64,000 nucleotides of DNA, taken from NCBI GenBank assembly GCA_013397455.1, contig VYZB01000036.1:4102100-4166099 (forward strand). The letters are read 5' to 3'. Numbering within the stretch: position 1 is the first letter of the stretch; each line of letters starts with the position of its first letter. The stretch comes from Crotophaga sulcirostris (lineage: Eukaryota; Chordata; Aves; Cuculiformes; Crotophagidae). A program made the position numbers and the translations under genes. Shown one piece after another: positions 23,776 through 35,456 of this stretch. The notes below the pieces were generated by a model that had not been told where the DNA came from, did not search any database, and was given only the letters and a program-made list of their open reading frames with translations.

Positions 23776-26700
23776 GAGGCCTGACACAAGGTAAACCAGG
23801 CTCTATCTTTAATGTCTCACGTCAGAGGATAAGCTTACCAATGGAAAACCAGCATATGCTGATTTTCTGAAAGGTGAAATACTGCCTCAGTCAGTTGCTT
23901 CAATGCATATGGTGGTAGCCAGAATTGAGTGAACCTCACTATAAACATTTCACTGAAGGTACTCTTGCTCCCCAAACTGGCTTGTCTTAAGAGTACTGAC
24001 TTGGATACACTTACATTCTGTGCTTGAGCTGGGTATATACAGGAAATGGAAAAATGATCTGAATAACTCACCGTAATTTAAAAAGCCCATAATTTTTTAA
24101 AAAACATCAGTTTCAAGTCTAGACCACAGTTTCTGATGTCAGTGGAAATCCTTATGTAGATATATATACACACTCAAATTCTTTTTTTTCTGCAGTCAGC
24201 TTTGAATGTGACCTATATCCCACAGACAGCAATATTTGACAATGTATGAACTACAGCATGTTGAAAATAAATGAAATATTTTCACAGAAAATACTTTCTA
24301 TGAACTGTAATAAACGTTTTCCTCTGACTTGCTGTGTAATGAATTGTCTTATCTCGAAACAAAACTGAAATCTAACGGAAACATTGGCTTCAGTTGTTGA
24401 TTTATTTTTTTCCCTCTTTGTCTTAAAGCAGGGACCTGTATTCTAAGATTGCTTTTATACAGTATTAAGACTTTTTTTGAATAGCTTAAAAGTAGGAAAT
24501 AAAGTAAGTTGCCAGTAATGCTGTTATCTCAGCTACATTATATAAACATAGACTTTTATTTTTCTTTGCCAATAAATGTGTTAATTTAAATGTTATTGTT
24601 CAGGCTATGTATGTATATGGCTAGCAATTATATCACACTTCTGTTGGAAAATATTAAAGCTATATGCAACAGTGGAGTGTCTCTTGAAAAGTCTGCATTT
24701 CACAGCAGCTTGTAAATTTTAGAGACATAGGCTTTACAACGATTTAGCTTTATCTTAACCTCACCTCCTCTCCCCCTTATACCTCCAATATTAATGAATT
24801 TACTCTTTCAGGTAATGTACTTCTGAAATGTTGTGCACTTTCAAATCCTGGAAAAGTCAATGCCAGCCTTTGCAGGTCATTTTAACTTCTTTCTGAATTA
24901 CAGTATAGGGCTCTGTCAAAATGAAATTTAAACCAAGACAATAAACAGCAATGGTAGTATGTATTTGGTTAATTTTACTCTAGCCTCCTTTGTGCCCTTG
25001 CTGTTTTGTAGAAGGGCCAGTTACCTATATGAGAAAGTAAAAGTTTCAGTATTGAAGGGCAATATGAGGTCCTCTTTCCCACTCTCAGCCATGGTAGAAA
25101 ACTTGTGCTACAGTTTTGGTTGTCAGAAAGTGTAGTCTTTTCAAAAAAAGCAAGTGGTTAATACTGTGGCTGTTTTCAGGGATCTGTAATTTCCTCTGCT
25201 GATTAAGAAACCAGTCTAAAACCAGCCAGTACTGCCGGCTCATTTTTCTTTAAAACCTAGTCCAGTGAGTTGCCCAGTGTTTTCAGTTGCTGTTGAATTC
25301 ATTATTACTTAGGGGTGTTGAATAAGTCCCTGCCTGCATTTGCAGTCATGAATCACTTGGGAAATATCTTTCTGAATGGCCAACAACACTCCTTAATTTA
25401 CCAGAATCACTTGGACACCCTGTTAATTTTATTTAACGCACATTGGTAGAGTAAAAAAAGTTACTGACTTTTGTGTGTTGCTCAAGATTTCTCATTTGTA
25501 TGTTATCCAACCTATGCTCATTTATCTTGTTTAAGTCCTACTTTTCAATGAGCAAACTCCTTAGTTTTGCGTCCTTTATTCTTTCCTTGTACCTCTCTCT
25601 TTGTTCATTATTGCTTTCCTGATATCTTCCCTTGCAATTTTTAATAATCTTTTTAATTTTAAACTTCTTTTTTTCACATTTTTTCCTTGTTCCTTGTATT
25701 TATTCATCAAAAAGGAAGTTTTGTATACTGTTTCCAGTTTCTAAGTTTTCAATTTTCCCAGTCTCTTTCCTAATCCCTTCAATTTTTTCATTTTCTTCTG
25801 CTTTTTCTACTTTTCACATCCTCTTTGCTGCTGATGTATCCACAGACTGTCCTGCATTTGTTCATCTAGCCATGATTTCCTGCAGCTAAACTCTTTCTGC
25901 CACTCTAAACCTGAAGACTTAATTTCCTACTATCTTCTTTTTTGTATATATGCTATCAGTCCAGTATCCCCTTATGTGCAAGATAAGCTACAAAATTGTT
26001 GCTAAAAGTATATTAAAAAACTCCAACGAAACCCAAACCACAAACAACTCCATTTTTGACAGTTTTTGGAGCATCTCAGGTCCTATCCTGTGCATTGTTG
26101 CCATTAGCATCCTTTTCTGAACAGTAAGGAAGGACAATGTCAGATAAAAGCGTTATAGGCACTTCAACAAACACTGAAAAAGAAGGAGTAATTAGAGGCA
26201 AATGAGCAGTGTGAGCTATCTTTATTAACTAATTGGATAGTTTTATGCAGCAAGCAAACTGATTACATACTGGAAATAGTGTAAATCTCATCTATCTAGA
26301 ACTCAGCAAAGTGATGTAAATTGTGCTACTTGAGGGAATGACTAGCAAAGGTGGAGAGGACAAATAGAACAGAAAGGTGGGGAAAACTTGGCTGGAGAGG
26401 GAACTGGCATAGTGGATTGTGATAACAAATAGGATTAGGATATTATGCCAGTTATCCTAATGACTATTATTTTGCAAGTCATCTTTTGAATATGGTATTG
26501 TATTAGACAATTGGAATATGAAAAAAGCAGTTTGATGTAGGTATCAGAAAAAACGAATACAGTCTGTGGGCTATTTCAAACATTCCAAGGAATATTTTCA
26601 AAATATTTCTACTATATGTATTAATTAATACCACAACTAATTAATACACAAGCAGACATCTTACCACACTACTGTGCTCTAATCTGACGAGCCAAGTTGA

Positions 26701-29345
26701 AGAAAGAATAATTAAGAGATTGAAATAATCTAGCTTGGCTGATGTAGAGCATTGCTTTTGCTAGAACACACTGAAAGGGCTTGATCTGCTTATTCTTTAG
26801 CTGAAATAAAAAAATGATCATTTTTTTTTTCCCATAAGAATTTTAAGAGCATTGGGCAATATGACCAGAGAGAAATAAAAGAGGCATGTCTGCTTGAAAA
26901 CAAATGACACAGAGCAATCAAATGTCAATACATGGTAAAAGTATTAGAAAGTTTTAATTACCAGTATAAAAAGAATTAGAAAGGCTTGGAAACAATTGGT
27001 TTTAAAATGAAATTTACTGTATTTCTGCATAGGCTTTTGTAACATGATAGAGAACAATATTTGTTTAGCTAAGAAGTCCCGTGCAGTTCAATATTCTCAT
27101 GGATCTTGCAAGCTTATACAATACTAATTCCTTTCCTCAAAGCTATAGACTTATTTTTCTTACTGCAGATTAGAACCATGATAGAATAGTTCCAATTGTT
27201 TGTCTGGTTTGTATTACATCACTAATTTTATTGAGTTAGACACTGATGTGTGAGTTTAACCCTGAACAAAGCCTAGTGTTCAAAGTGCATTATACCTTAA
27301 ATATAATGTCCACTGAGCCTTGGGAAACAAGCAGAATCAGAAAATGGGCTTGACTGCTGCTTGCACTTTGTTTTCTTTGTGACTACACAAAAGTGTTTCA
27401 GTCTCCAGAGATATAATTACAGTAACTTTCACAGACTCTAAATTTGTGCACACAGAGCAGGTATACTGAAGGAAAAGCTGCAAAGAGAATAAGGCAAACC
27501 TTGGGATTTTGGTCTGATTTCTTGACCCTAGTGGGGAGACCTCTCATTCTGCAAGGCTGGGAATGAAATTCAGGTTCTGTATACTGTTAGTTTTGTCAAC
27601 CATAATTGGCATTTGGAAGGACAGGAGGCACTGTACATAGAAACCATTTGTCAATAAGTGCATTTAAAACTGAAGCTTAAACAATACAGGTCAATAGTTG
27701 GTCTCTATCTATAGTAAATTGGAATTTACAGCTAGAATTTCATAGAACTTTCCCACTCTGTGTAATATCTTAAAATAATACCAATTTTTTTTAAATGAAA
27801 ACCATAACATTATAGCAAACTAAGAGCTTTTTTCCCACTGTCTAAATTACTAAATGAGGTAAACTTCATTGAGAGATATGACTTTCACATCTGAAGACTT
27901 ACTGAGTCAAAAAAGAAGAACCAGTGTATGTTCACATCATTGTGGTAAATGTACAACAAATTAAAAGTGAATGCAGCTCATTAAAAACCATGCAGATGCC
28001 ACTTTAAATGCTTTGAACAATAACAATGTGATTCCTGGACTTTTAGAAACTTGAAGACAATGGGTAATCTACTCTGTAATAACAATGTTGAAATGCCGTA
28101 TTCATTACAGTACATTTTACCATCATAAAGCATTCAGAACAAAGACTTCCAGCTAAGAAAAAATAAATCCTCTCAGTGGGGAGAAGATATGGGCTTTTAT
28201 GTTAAGATTAGTGTTATCTTTAAGAGGCAAACAATATTACAAAGGATCTGCCCTTGATATATGATGCATCATACATTTTAAAGAACTCATTTTCATTATT
28301 TAGGAGTTTTATTCTGCTGATGAGAAACATAATTATGCAAAGATTAGTTACAACTATCTGCTTTTATAAGGTTCCCTATAATGGTAAGACGTATATTTGT
28401 AGAAAAAAAATAGTTAACTGAGAAGTGTCTCATTGCTTGAAGTGTTGGCATCTTTAACAAAAATGGCTATAAAAATCAGAACCATTCTAAATTTTTCAAA
28501 AGGTGGATGCCCAGCTTTTTCATAGGTGAGACAGGTGTGACAGTTGTTTAGTGCTAAGGTAATTTAAATAAATAAAAGCTAGATAAGCTAAAATAGATCG
28601 TAAGAATGTCATATTGAATATGCTTTCTGGATCACTCAATTATAGTGTTCTATATGTAGCTTTCACTAGCAGAGACTACCAGATACAAGAAATACTGTAA
28701 CCAGACAACTACAGAATGTTTAGAAAGACATTCTCTTTGTATGATATTTAGTCATTCTTTTACGTCCTGAGGCTGAAGGCTGGAATTCTTATTATTTTAT
28801 CCTACTTAATTTTTACAGTTGTGAATATTCTCAAACTTCATATAAAATCGAGTATTTCTAGTATTTTGCTGATCTAGTATGCATCTTTAGCCATCTGCCT
28901 TGTGTTGACTATTCTTTTGACACTGAGTACCATTACTTATTTATGCACACTGTAATAAAACATTTTCATTTGTTGCTTTTAAATACCATTTTAATTTAAC
29001 TGAATATCCTTTTTTTGTAGATTAAGAAAGGACCAACAAACCCAATCTTACTTTCATACCTTTATGAAGTTCTTTCTAGTTAATTTGAACTCAGATCAGA
29101 ATATAATAGATTTAAACTTTCCTCCATTTGGAGAAAATTCCCTTGGATTTTAACTTTTCTCCTACTTAAACCTTCCATCATATAGCAAATTTCACTCTGT
29201 GTCTTGCCTTTTTCATGTATGTCGTGGTTTTTTCTGAGATCTTAATTTTAGAACACTTTTCTACAGGTGATAGTCTCTTTTTTATTCTGTGGTGTTATAA
29301 AATTAAAAACATTATGTGACATCCCAGTTTTGTATTTCTAGTCTT
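23776..29345. other. AT-rich unique DNA, no gene recognised
   Basis: This is about 5.6 kb of unique-looking sequence. The T-rich ORF at 25632-25889 (IFLILNFFFSHFFLV…) reflects low-complexity pyrimidine-rich DNA rather than a gene. A run of T lies at 26820-26830. Nothing further is seen. Confidence 0.5.
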
Positions 29346-30720
29346 TTTGTTTTTGTCACTGGTAGGGGATGGTGAGTCCTGCAGCCTGAAAGAGGCAAGG
29401 CTGCTGCAGCTCCGTAGTGAGGTTAAGCGCATATTCTTCATGGCACACATGCATGCACACAGTATCTCACACTCTTATACATGTACACACAACTGGCTAC
29501 ACAGATCAACTCAAGCAGAAAGCACTCAGTACTCACACAAACAACAAAACACACTAAAAGCCTCATCCTGGTCCCCTTTCCTGCTGATTAAAATGCAGGT
29601 TTGTTAGCAGGAAATATGTGTGTATATATGTTTAATGTGTATGTACAATGTATATATATATTATGCACAATGACTGCCTTGTAGCTGGTCTCTGGATACT
29701 CTCCCCAGCTGTGTCACTGTCAGAGACAAATGCACATGCACAAATGGGTTTCCCTGTTTATCCCCCAAGCCTTGGTGCCTCCAGCAGTTGACCTGGAGAA
29801 ACCCTGGTCATAGCAGTACTAAACTCCTGGTGTCTCTTTCCAAATGACACACTGACCAACCTGGCTCCCAGGTCACTTTACTCTCTGGACAGCCCAACTT
29901 GACATTTACTAGCAACCACACTGTGGTGCACATACCATTACCTGCTCCAGTAGCTGGCACCACAGGCACACAGGCCCTACAATGTGTGATCTGACTCCAG
30001 CCACTGGCACTCAGACCTCCATACATAAGCACTAGTAGAAAGAGCCCCTTCACTCAGGAAAGCAGTTAGAAATGGAGTTTAATGGGAAGGCTGCTGATCA
30101 AGTACGAGGCATGACCAGATGGGCATACAGATGAGGACCTGTTTACATGTGACTAGCCCCTTTTATCCCTTTATCCCTCTATATTGTGCTTGTTCATACT
30201 CAAAGCACCTAGATCACTCTCTTTCTCCACCTTTGGTTCATCCCTCAAATATCCAAGACTTGTACAGTCTCAAGATGTTCTTCCCTGCTATCCCACAATG
30301 TGGGGAAGTATCTTCCACTGGCTCATGATGATGCCTTATGGTCCATGGGGTTGAGGGTCTCCTCAGACAGCCCTGGGAGGACACAGAACAGGTTTCTCTA
30401 ACTGAAATATTGGGGTTTCCCTGTACACTTGTGCCCCTATGCTCTTCGAATCACAAATGAGTCTTTCATGGACTTTCACGGGCTTTAATGATCTTTAATG
30501 GGAAGTGGGTCTTTAATGGGTTGATGTCCCCCGTAATGGATCTGGAAGTAGATGGAGCAGAGGGTTGTTTGGGTTCCCTCATCTGGTCCTTATATATAGA
30601 GAGATGAGTTTTATTATGCATAACCAAACAAGCACTGCTTTGTTGACAAGGGGTTTTCATGGAGCTGTCAGCAACGATACCCAAGTGTCTTTCCTATGTT
30701 TGTTCATAGGACATGAACAT
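29346..30720 (-). repeat. LTR-like or other retroelement block, family unknown
   Basis: This 1.4-kb block differs from its flanks: it is richer in C and G, has a CA-rich patch (29445-29550, with many ACACA/CACAC words) and contains a run of related TTTAATGGG/CTTTAATGA words (30480-30530). On the minus strand TCTCTATATATAAGGACCAG (complement near 30580-30605) would make a good TATA box, followed by a G/C-rich leader. These traits fit an endogenous-retrovirus LTR in the minus orientation, but I cannot name a family, and neither clear TG/CA ends nor a target duplication were found. ORFs at 29347-29607 and 29808-30053 look incidental. Confidence 0.35.
29605..29666. repeat. TG/TA-rich microsatellite-like tract
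   Basis: This is an imperfect alternating purine-pyrimidine stretch (gtgtgtatatatg, then atgtatatatatatta). It is low-complexity. Confidence 0.7.
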
Positions 30721-33700
30721 TATTTTCAACATGGCACTAAATAACGTAAATAAAGTAATTAATTTCTGAAGATATGCCACTCAGGAATGGAGTTACTAAT
30801 ACATACAGATAGAGTTAGCCACAGATTTAGTATGGTTGCTAATAATCAAGACATCTGTTACGACACCCATCAGATACATTTCTCTGCAGCATATATTTTA
30901 GCTCAGTGTGCTAAAATTTTACTTCTTGTTAATGTATATTAGAAAGCTATGTTTTAATTCTCTTACATAGGCAATTTATCCCCAGATATTTAAAAAGAAG
31001 ATAGACATTCAGTACGTCTCCTCTAAATTGGGTAACTACCAAACAAGATTTCCACGTTTTATCTTGTCCTAATATTACAATAATTGCCTGAATTGATTTC
31101 TTCTGACATTTTCATATTTGTTCAGGTAAATTTTATATTTATCATTTAACATTTGTTTTGGGATAAAAATATTTTGAACATGTAAAGAAATAGTTGGCTT
31201 TAATTCACAAAACTGTAGATCAGCTTCTTTAACTGACAACCACTATACCCTTCTGGTAACAAAAATTATGTTGGAAAGTTTGGTACATCTGTAAGTACCT
31301 GAAAAAAAATGAAAAAGAAAGTAGAATTTGTAAAAAAAAAAATTTTTTTTTTTTTTTTATATCCAAAGGACACATTGAAAGACCCTTGCTTGTTGTGCCT
31401 AATCTACTGCGGGTACCAGATATCACACATTAGCCACTGAGTAGCTTAGCTTTTTTAGCGTTGATGGTTAAGTGTTGTCATAGCTGACTAGTTTTATAAA
31501 ACCATTGGACTGTCAAAGTCTAAATTTAATTTTCCATGACCTTGAGACAGAATAGCTGTATGATGGTGAAAGAAATAGAAACCGCTATTCACAGGCTGTG
31601 CATGTTTGTCTTGTGAAATTAGAAATTATTTTCTGGAAAAAAAAAATCAGCATAAGCCAGGTATGTGACTTGTTCCTAAAGCATTTATTTTAAGCAGCTT
31701 TCTGTAATTCATCAGCTAATACATTGTGTTCCAATTCTAGTTTTGATTGTGGTTTGTGGTCATTTTACAAAATTGTCAGCCTGTGAGGATTTCACTTAAA
31801 GATGCAGCTATTGATTGAAAGATTGAGATAACACTATGCAATAATATTTTTAAATAACTCTTTATTTGAGCCTTAGGACTTTCCACCAGGAATGCGACAC
31901 AGTGTCCACAGTAGGCATTTTATTTCTCATTTCTATTTATTTATTTATAGTCAATAGTCAGCTTTTTTTTATTGAGCACACACAACTGTAGGAAATTTGT
32001 AGTGCCAACGACCGTTATGTGGGATGTTCTTTAAAGACCGTAGGACCTTCTCCTGGAAAACTCTTGAGCAGAAAATTGCAGTTAGCAGAATAAGGAAGGG
32101 TTTTCAGGATGGGTAACAACAGATCATCCAATTTTTGCTTCTCAGTATATTTCTTGAAAATATGTTTTTGCCCCAGCTCTGTTTATTATATGGTAGAGAG
32201 CTCTCGTGCTTGCTTGATTTCAGGACATAGAAGTTTATCAACATTTGTTATCAAGAGAAACTGTCATATGTTCTGCTAAATCTATTCCCTATTCCATGAC
32301 AAACTTTGTCCCCTTCAGGAAAACTGTCAGTCTTGCATGCTTAAAAGGTGGGAAAAAGATGACTTTTGCCTTGTTGTCTTGTCTGACGTGAGTTTTAAAT
32401 AGGTGGGGTTTTTTGACTTTGCTCGTCACTTGCTATATAAAATACCTCAGAACGGTTCTGTAAGAGTCTGTTTTATTGAAGTACGTGACTTACTTTTCTA
32501 GAGTGCAAGTTTTGATACAGAGAGAGGTACCGTACACTCCTCAAACTGAAAACATCATATATCATCCACATAGGAAAAATAATTGAAACTAATGACGTCA
32601 ACAAGTTGATTAGCATATTCAGTGACATATTTTTAGATCTGTGTATTAATTTTCTTTGCCAAACATTGTTTTAAAAATAATATAGCAATATGGGCAACAA
32701 GCTCGATCATCTCTGATATCCTTTAGACTTCCTAACATTATCTGTTGTGCTGTTAAAAGAGTTTTGTTTGCTCAGGCTTAGGAGACATTATTTGTAAGGC
32801 TAATGTCAAATCAAATAAGTTGGAAGAAATAAGCTGTCTGAAGAGTACTTGAGTGTGTATCTCATCTTTTTCTTCTGTCTTGAAATAGTTGTACATTTCA
32901 AGTGTGTTTATTTTCTGTGCTCTGATTTGAGAGATGATGTGTTCATTTGTCTGGAATACTGAAAGAAATGAAATAAAAACTATAAAGAGATATCCTAACA
33001 GATCAATGGTGATAATGAAGAAGATGACAGCAGCAAAGAAAAAAAATTATTCTGCTACAGTATACTTTCATATTACTCTAGATTATTTTTTACTGAGGTC
33101 AATTTTTTTACAACTGAATTCCATGGAAAGTGTTAGATAGATTTCACTAGTAGAAAAGTAAGCCCATAGCTACTCAGGACAACACCTTTGTGCTAGAGAT
33201 GTAGTAGCTTTTAGAGATGTATTTTGCATTATGGATGTAATTTGCATTTTGCAATTTGGCCGTAGGGTTAAACAAAAAAAGAGTAAAAGAGAAAACTATT
33301 TTGTAGTGTAAAATATAGTGACAAGTTGGGAAGAAGTGTTTGCCAGAGTCCAATAAGAGACATCTTAAGAGGGAGTAAGGACTCAGAGATCTGCTTAGAT
33401 TTCCTGTAAGAACAGCTTTGTGTACCTATTTGTAAAGTGTGAAGCAACTACTCAAGACGAGACTTATAAGAATAAACAGAAGTGGAATGTCTGAAGAACT
33501 AAAGATTGTATTTAGAGTGATGGCACAGCAAACAAATGAGAAAAGAAAGAGAAGTGAGGGTGTGACTATTAAAGTTTGAATAAGCATTAACTAAAAAGGA
33601 AGCAAATGAAGAGATAGAAAATAGACGAAAACATTACAAAATCGAAAAAAAAATGCAATGTAAAATTAAAAACTGCATAGCACAACTATACTGAAGTGTG

Positions 33701-34900
33701 TGATAGGTAGATATCCTGAGATGCTTTGAAAGACAATGGCTCATGGATGCAATCTGCTTTGTGGTAGACCCTGCACTGCATAAAGGGGTTAGAGAATACC
33801 TTAAGTGCAATGCAACAGCTTCTCTTCTGCCTCACATGCCAGACCAGGAGTCCATACCAGGAAGGCAGCTGCAGTCCTACTATGTCTGTGTGGGAGACAG
33901 GAGCACCATGACAGGAGAATGTGAAACATTCACTGGGTGAATTTCATGCTCTGGACCCAGGCAGGTGTGAACACATTTGTTGCTAAATACCTATCTGACA
34001 AAAGAAACTTTGCTGCTTGTTTAAACTGCTCATACTTCAAGATAACCACCAAGTAAGACAGCTTGAATGGCAGCCTTATATATCAAATCCTTTCATAAGT
34101 CAAAGTACCAAACAGTGATTCCACTGCCTGACTTTTGGCACTGAACCTGATGAGGAGGCCTATGGTTGTTCCATGGCTGTGTTCTCCAAATGGGTGGCTA
34201 AAGCTAAACAACCTGTTGGAAACGCTCTGGTGCCAGGAACTCTGGCAGAGGCTGTGTTAACATTTAAGGTAATTGTAGGACCGTGCTCAGGCTCTGGCAC
34301 TGTTTTGTTTACTTGAACAGGTCTCTGAACCTAGGTTTGTTCCAACCTGTAACACGAACAACAGGTATTGCATCATGGCACTACTGTGTATCATATTCAG
34401 AAACCGGTCTAGCAATTCTAGCAGCAATATTAATATACTTTTTCAGTTGTTATATATTTGTGATTTTTTTTAATATTTGTTTTCAAGTACACTTGGCTTT
34501 ATTTCACCGTGAATTGTAACTGCGAGGATTTTCAGGGAAGATAGACATTGTCAGGGAAGAAAATGTTATTGAGCCCCAAGGCAACACAATGAAACTGAGA
34601 CATGGGGAACAAAGGATCTGACCAGATGAGAGGGAGCTGTCAGTCCAAGAGAAAGTGCTCTGAGGGTCCAGGCTTGCACTTTATTAATATCCCAGAGAAA
34701 CCTAGACCAATGTTTCGTTACTTAGCAGTTTTATTCCAACAACTCTTTCCTTGGCTTAGATGGGCTGGTGGTACTGAAAATTCTTAACACTCAACTAAAT
34801 CAGCTCCTGCTTTTCAGGTGTGCTTACGAAAAACACAGAGCATACTGAACTATAGATTCATTTTTATGTATTAAATGTATTTTTGGTTCTTATAAAAGCT
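30721..34900. other. AT-rich unique DNA, no gene recognised
   Basis: The segment holds an A11-T16 block at 31332-31358, which is a perfect self-complementary homopolymer pair. A somewhat GC-richer stretch at 33740-33990 includes a 65-codon ORF without motif. No gene or named repeat was found. Confidence 0.5.
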
Positions 34901-35244
34901 GGAAAGCTTACGCAGTAATAACTGTGAGGGACATGAGAGCATCCCTGCTCCTGGGGGTTGTGCCCTAGGGCGCAAGGCCGAGCCATGTGGGCTTGGTCTG
35001 TCCCTGCCCTCAGGGAGGTGTCCGATGCCCAGGGCTGGGGCTACCCTGGTGCTCTCCGCTACCTTGCTGCTAGCTGGGGTGGGACAGTCCCTGGTTGCCA
35101 GGCCCTCCTGCCCAGGTGGCTCTCCTGGGGACCCCCACCACCCCTGTGATCCCAGCCCCAGGGAGCCACTGGCTTTCATGACACCCTTACTATAACACTG
35201 ACTTTTCACAACCCCATTAATGTATGCAGTTGTTTTCACTACCA
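34901..35244. other. GC-rich block of unknown origin upstream of a CR1 tail
   Basis: Strongly G/C-rich (for example gtcctcctgcccaggtggct-like words) with open frames on both strands, including a 135-codon proline/glycine-rich ORF on the minus strand (34871-35278). High GC suppresses stop codons in all frames, so these ORFs carry little weight. I cannot match it to the 5' continuation of the CR1 at 35245, nor to an LTR or a known exon. Confidence 0.35.
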
Positions 35245-35456
35245 CATCTCCATCATGAGGATGATGAGGCCCTGGCACAGGTTGCCCAGGGAAGCTGTGG
35301 GTGTCCCCTCCCTGGAGGTGTTAAAGGCCAGGCTGGATGGGGCCTTGAGCAGCCTGGGCTGGTGGGAGGTGTCCCTGCCCATGGCAGGGGGCGTGGAACT
35401 GGATGATCTTTAAGATTGCTTCCAACCCAAGTTATTCTGTGATTCTATGATTCTAC
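35245..35456 (+). mobile_element. CR1 LINE 3' end of a classic GC-rich subfamily
   Basis: The sequence follows the textbook bird CR1 tail: CTGGCACAGGTTGCCCAGGG, then CCTCCCTGGAGGTGTTAAAG, CCCTGCCCATGGCAGGGGGC, GGATGATCTTTAAGAT, TTCCAACCC, and a terminal ATTCTGTGATTCTATGATTCTA repeat of the 8-bp ATTCTRTG type. It is 5'-truncated to about 210 bp. It belongs to a different subfamily from the copies at 5785, 11617, 19739 and 62371, which end in a GATACTGT-type repeat. Confidence 0.93.

Noticed and set aside
31332..31358. A11-T16 homopolymer pair as a terminator or palindromic signal
   Set aside because: It is simple low-complexity sequence in an AT-rich region with no gene nearby.
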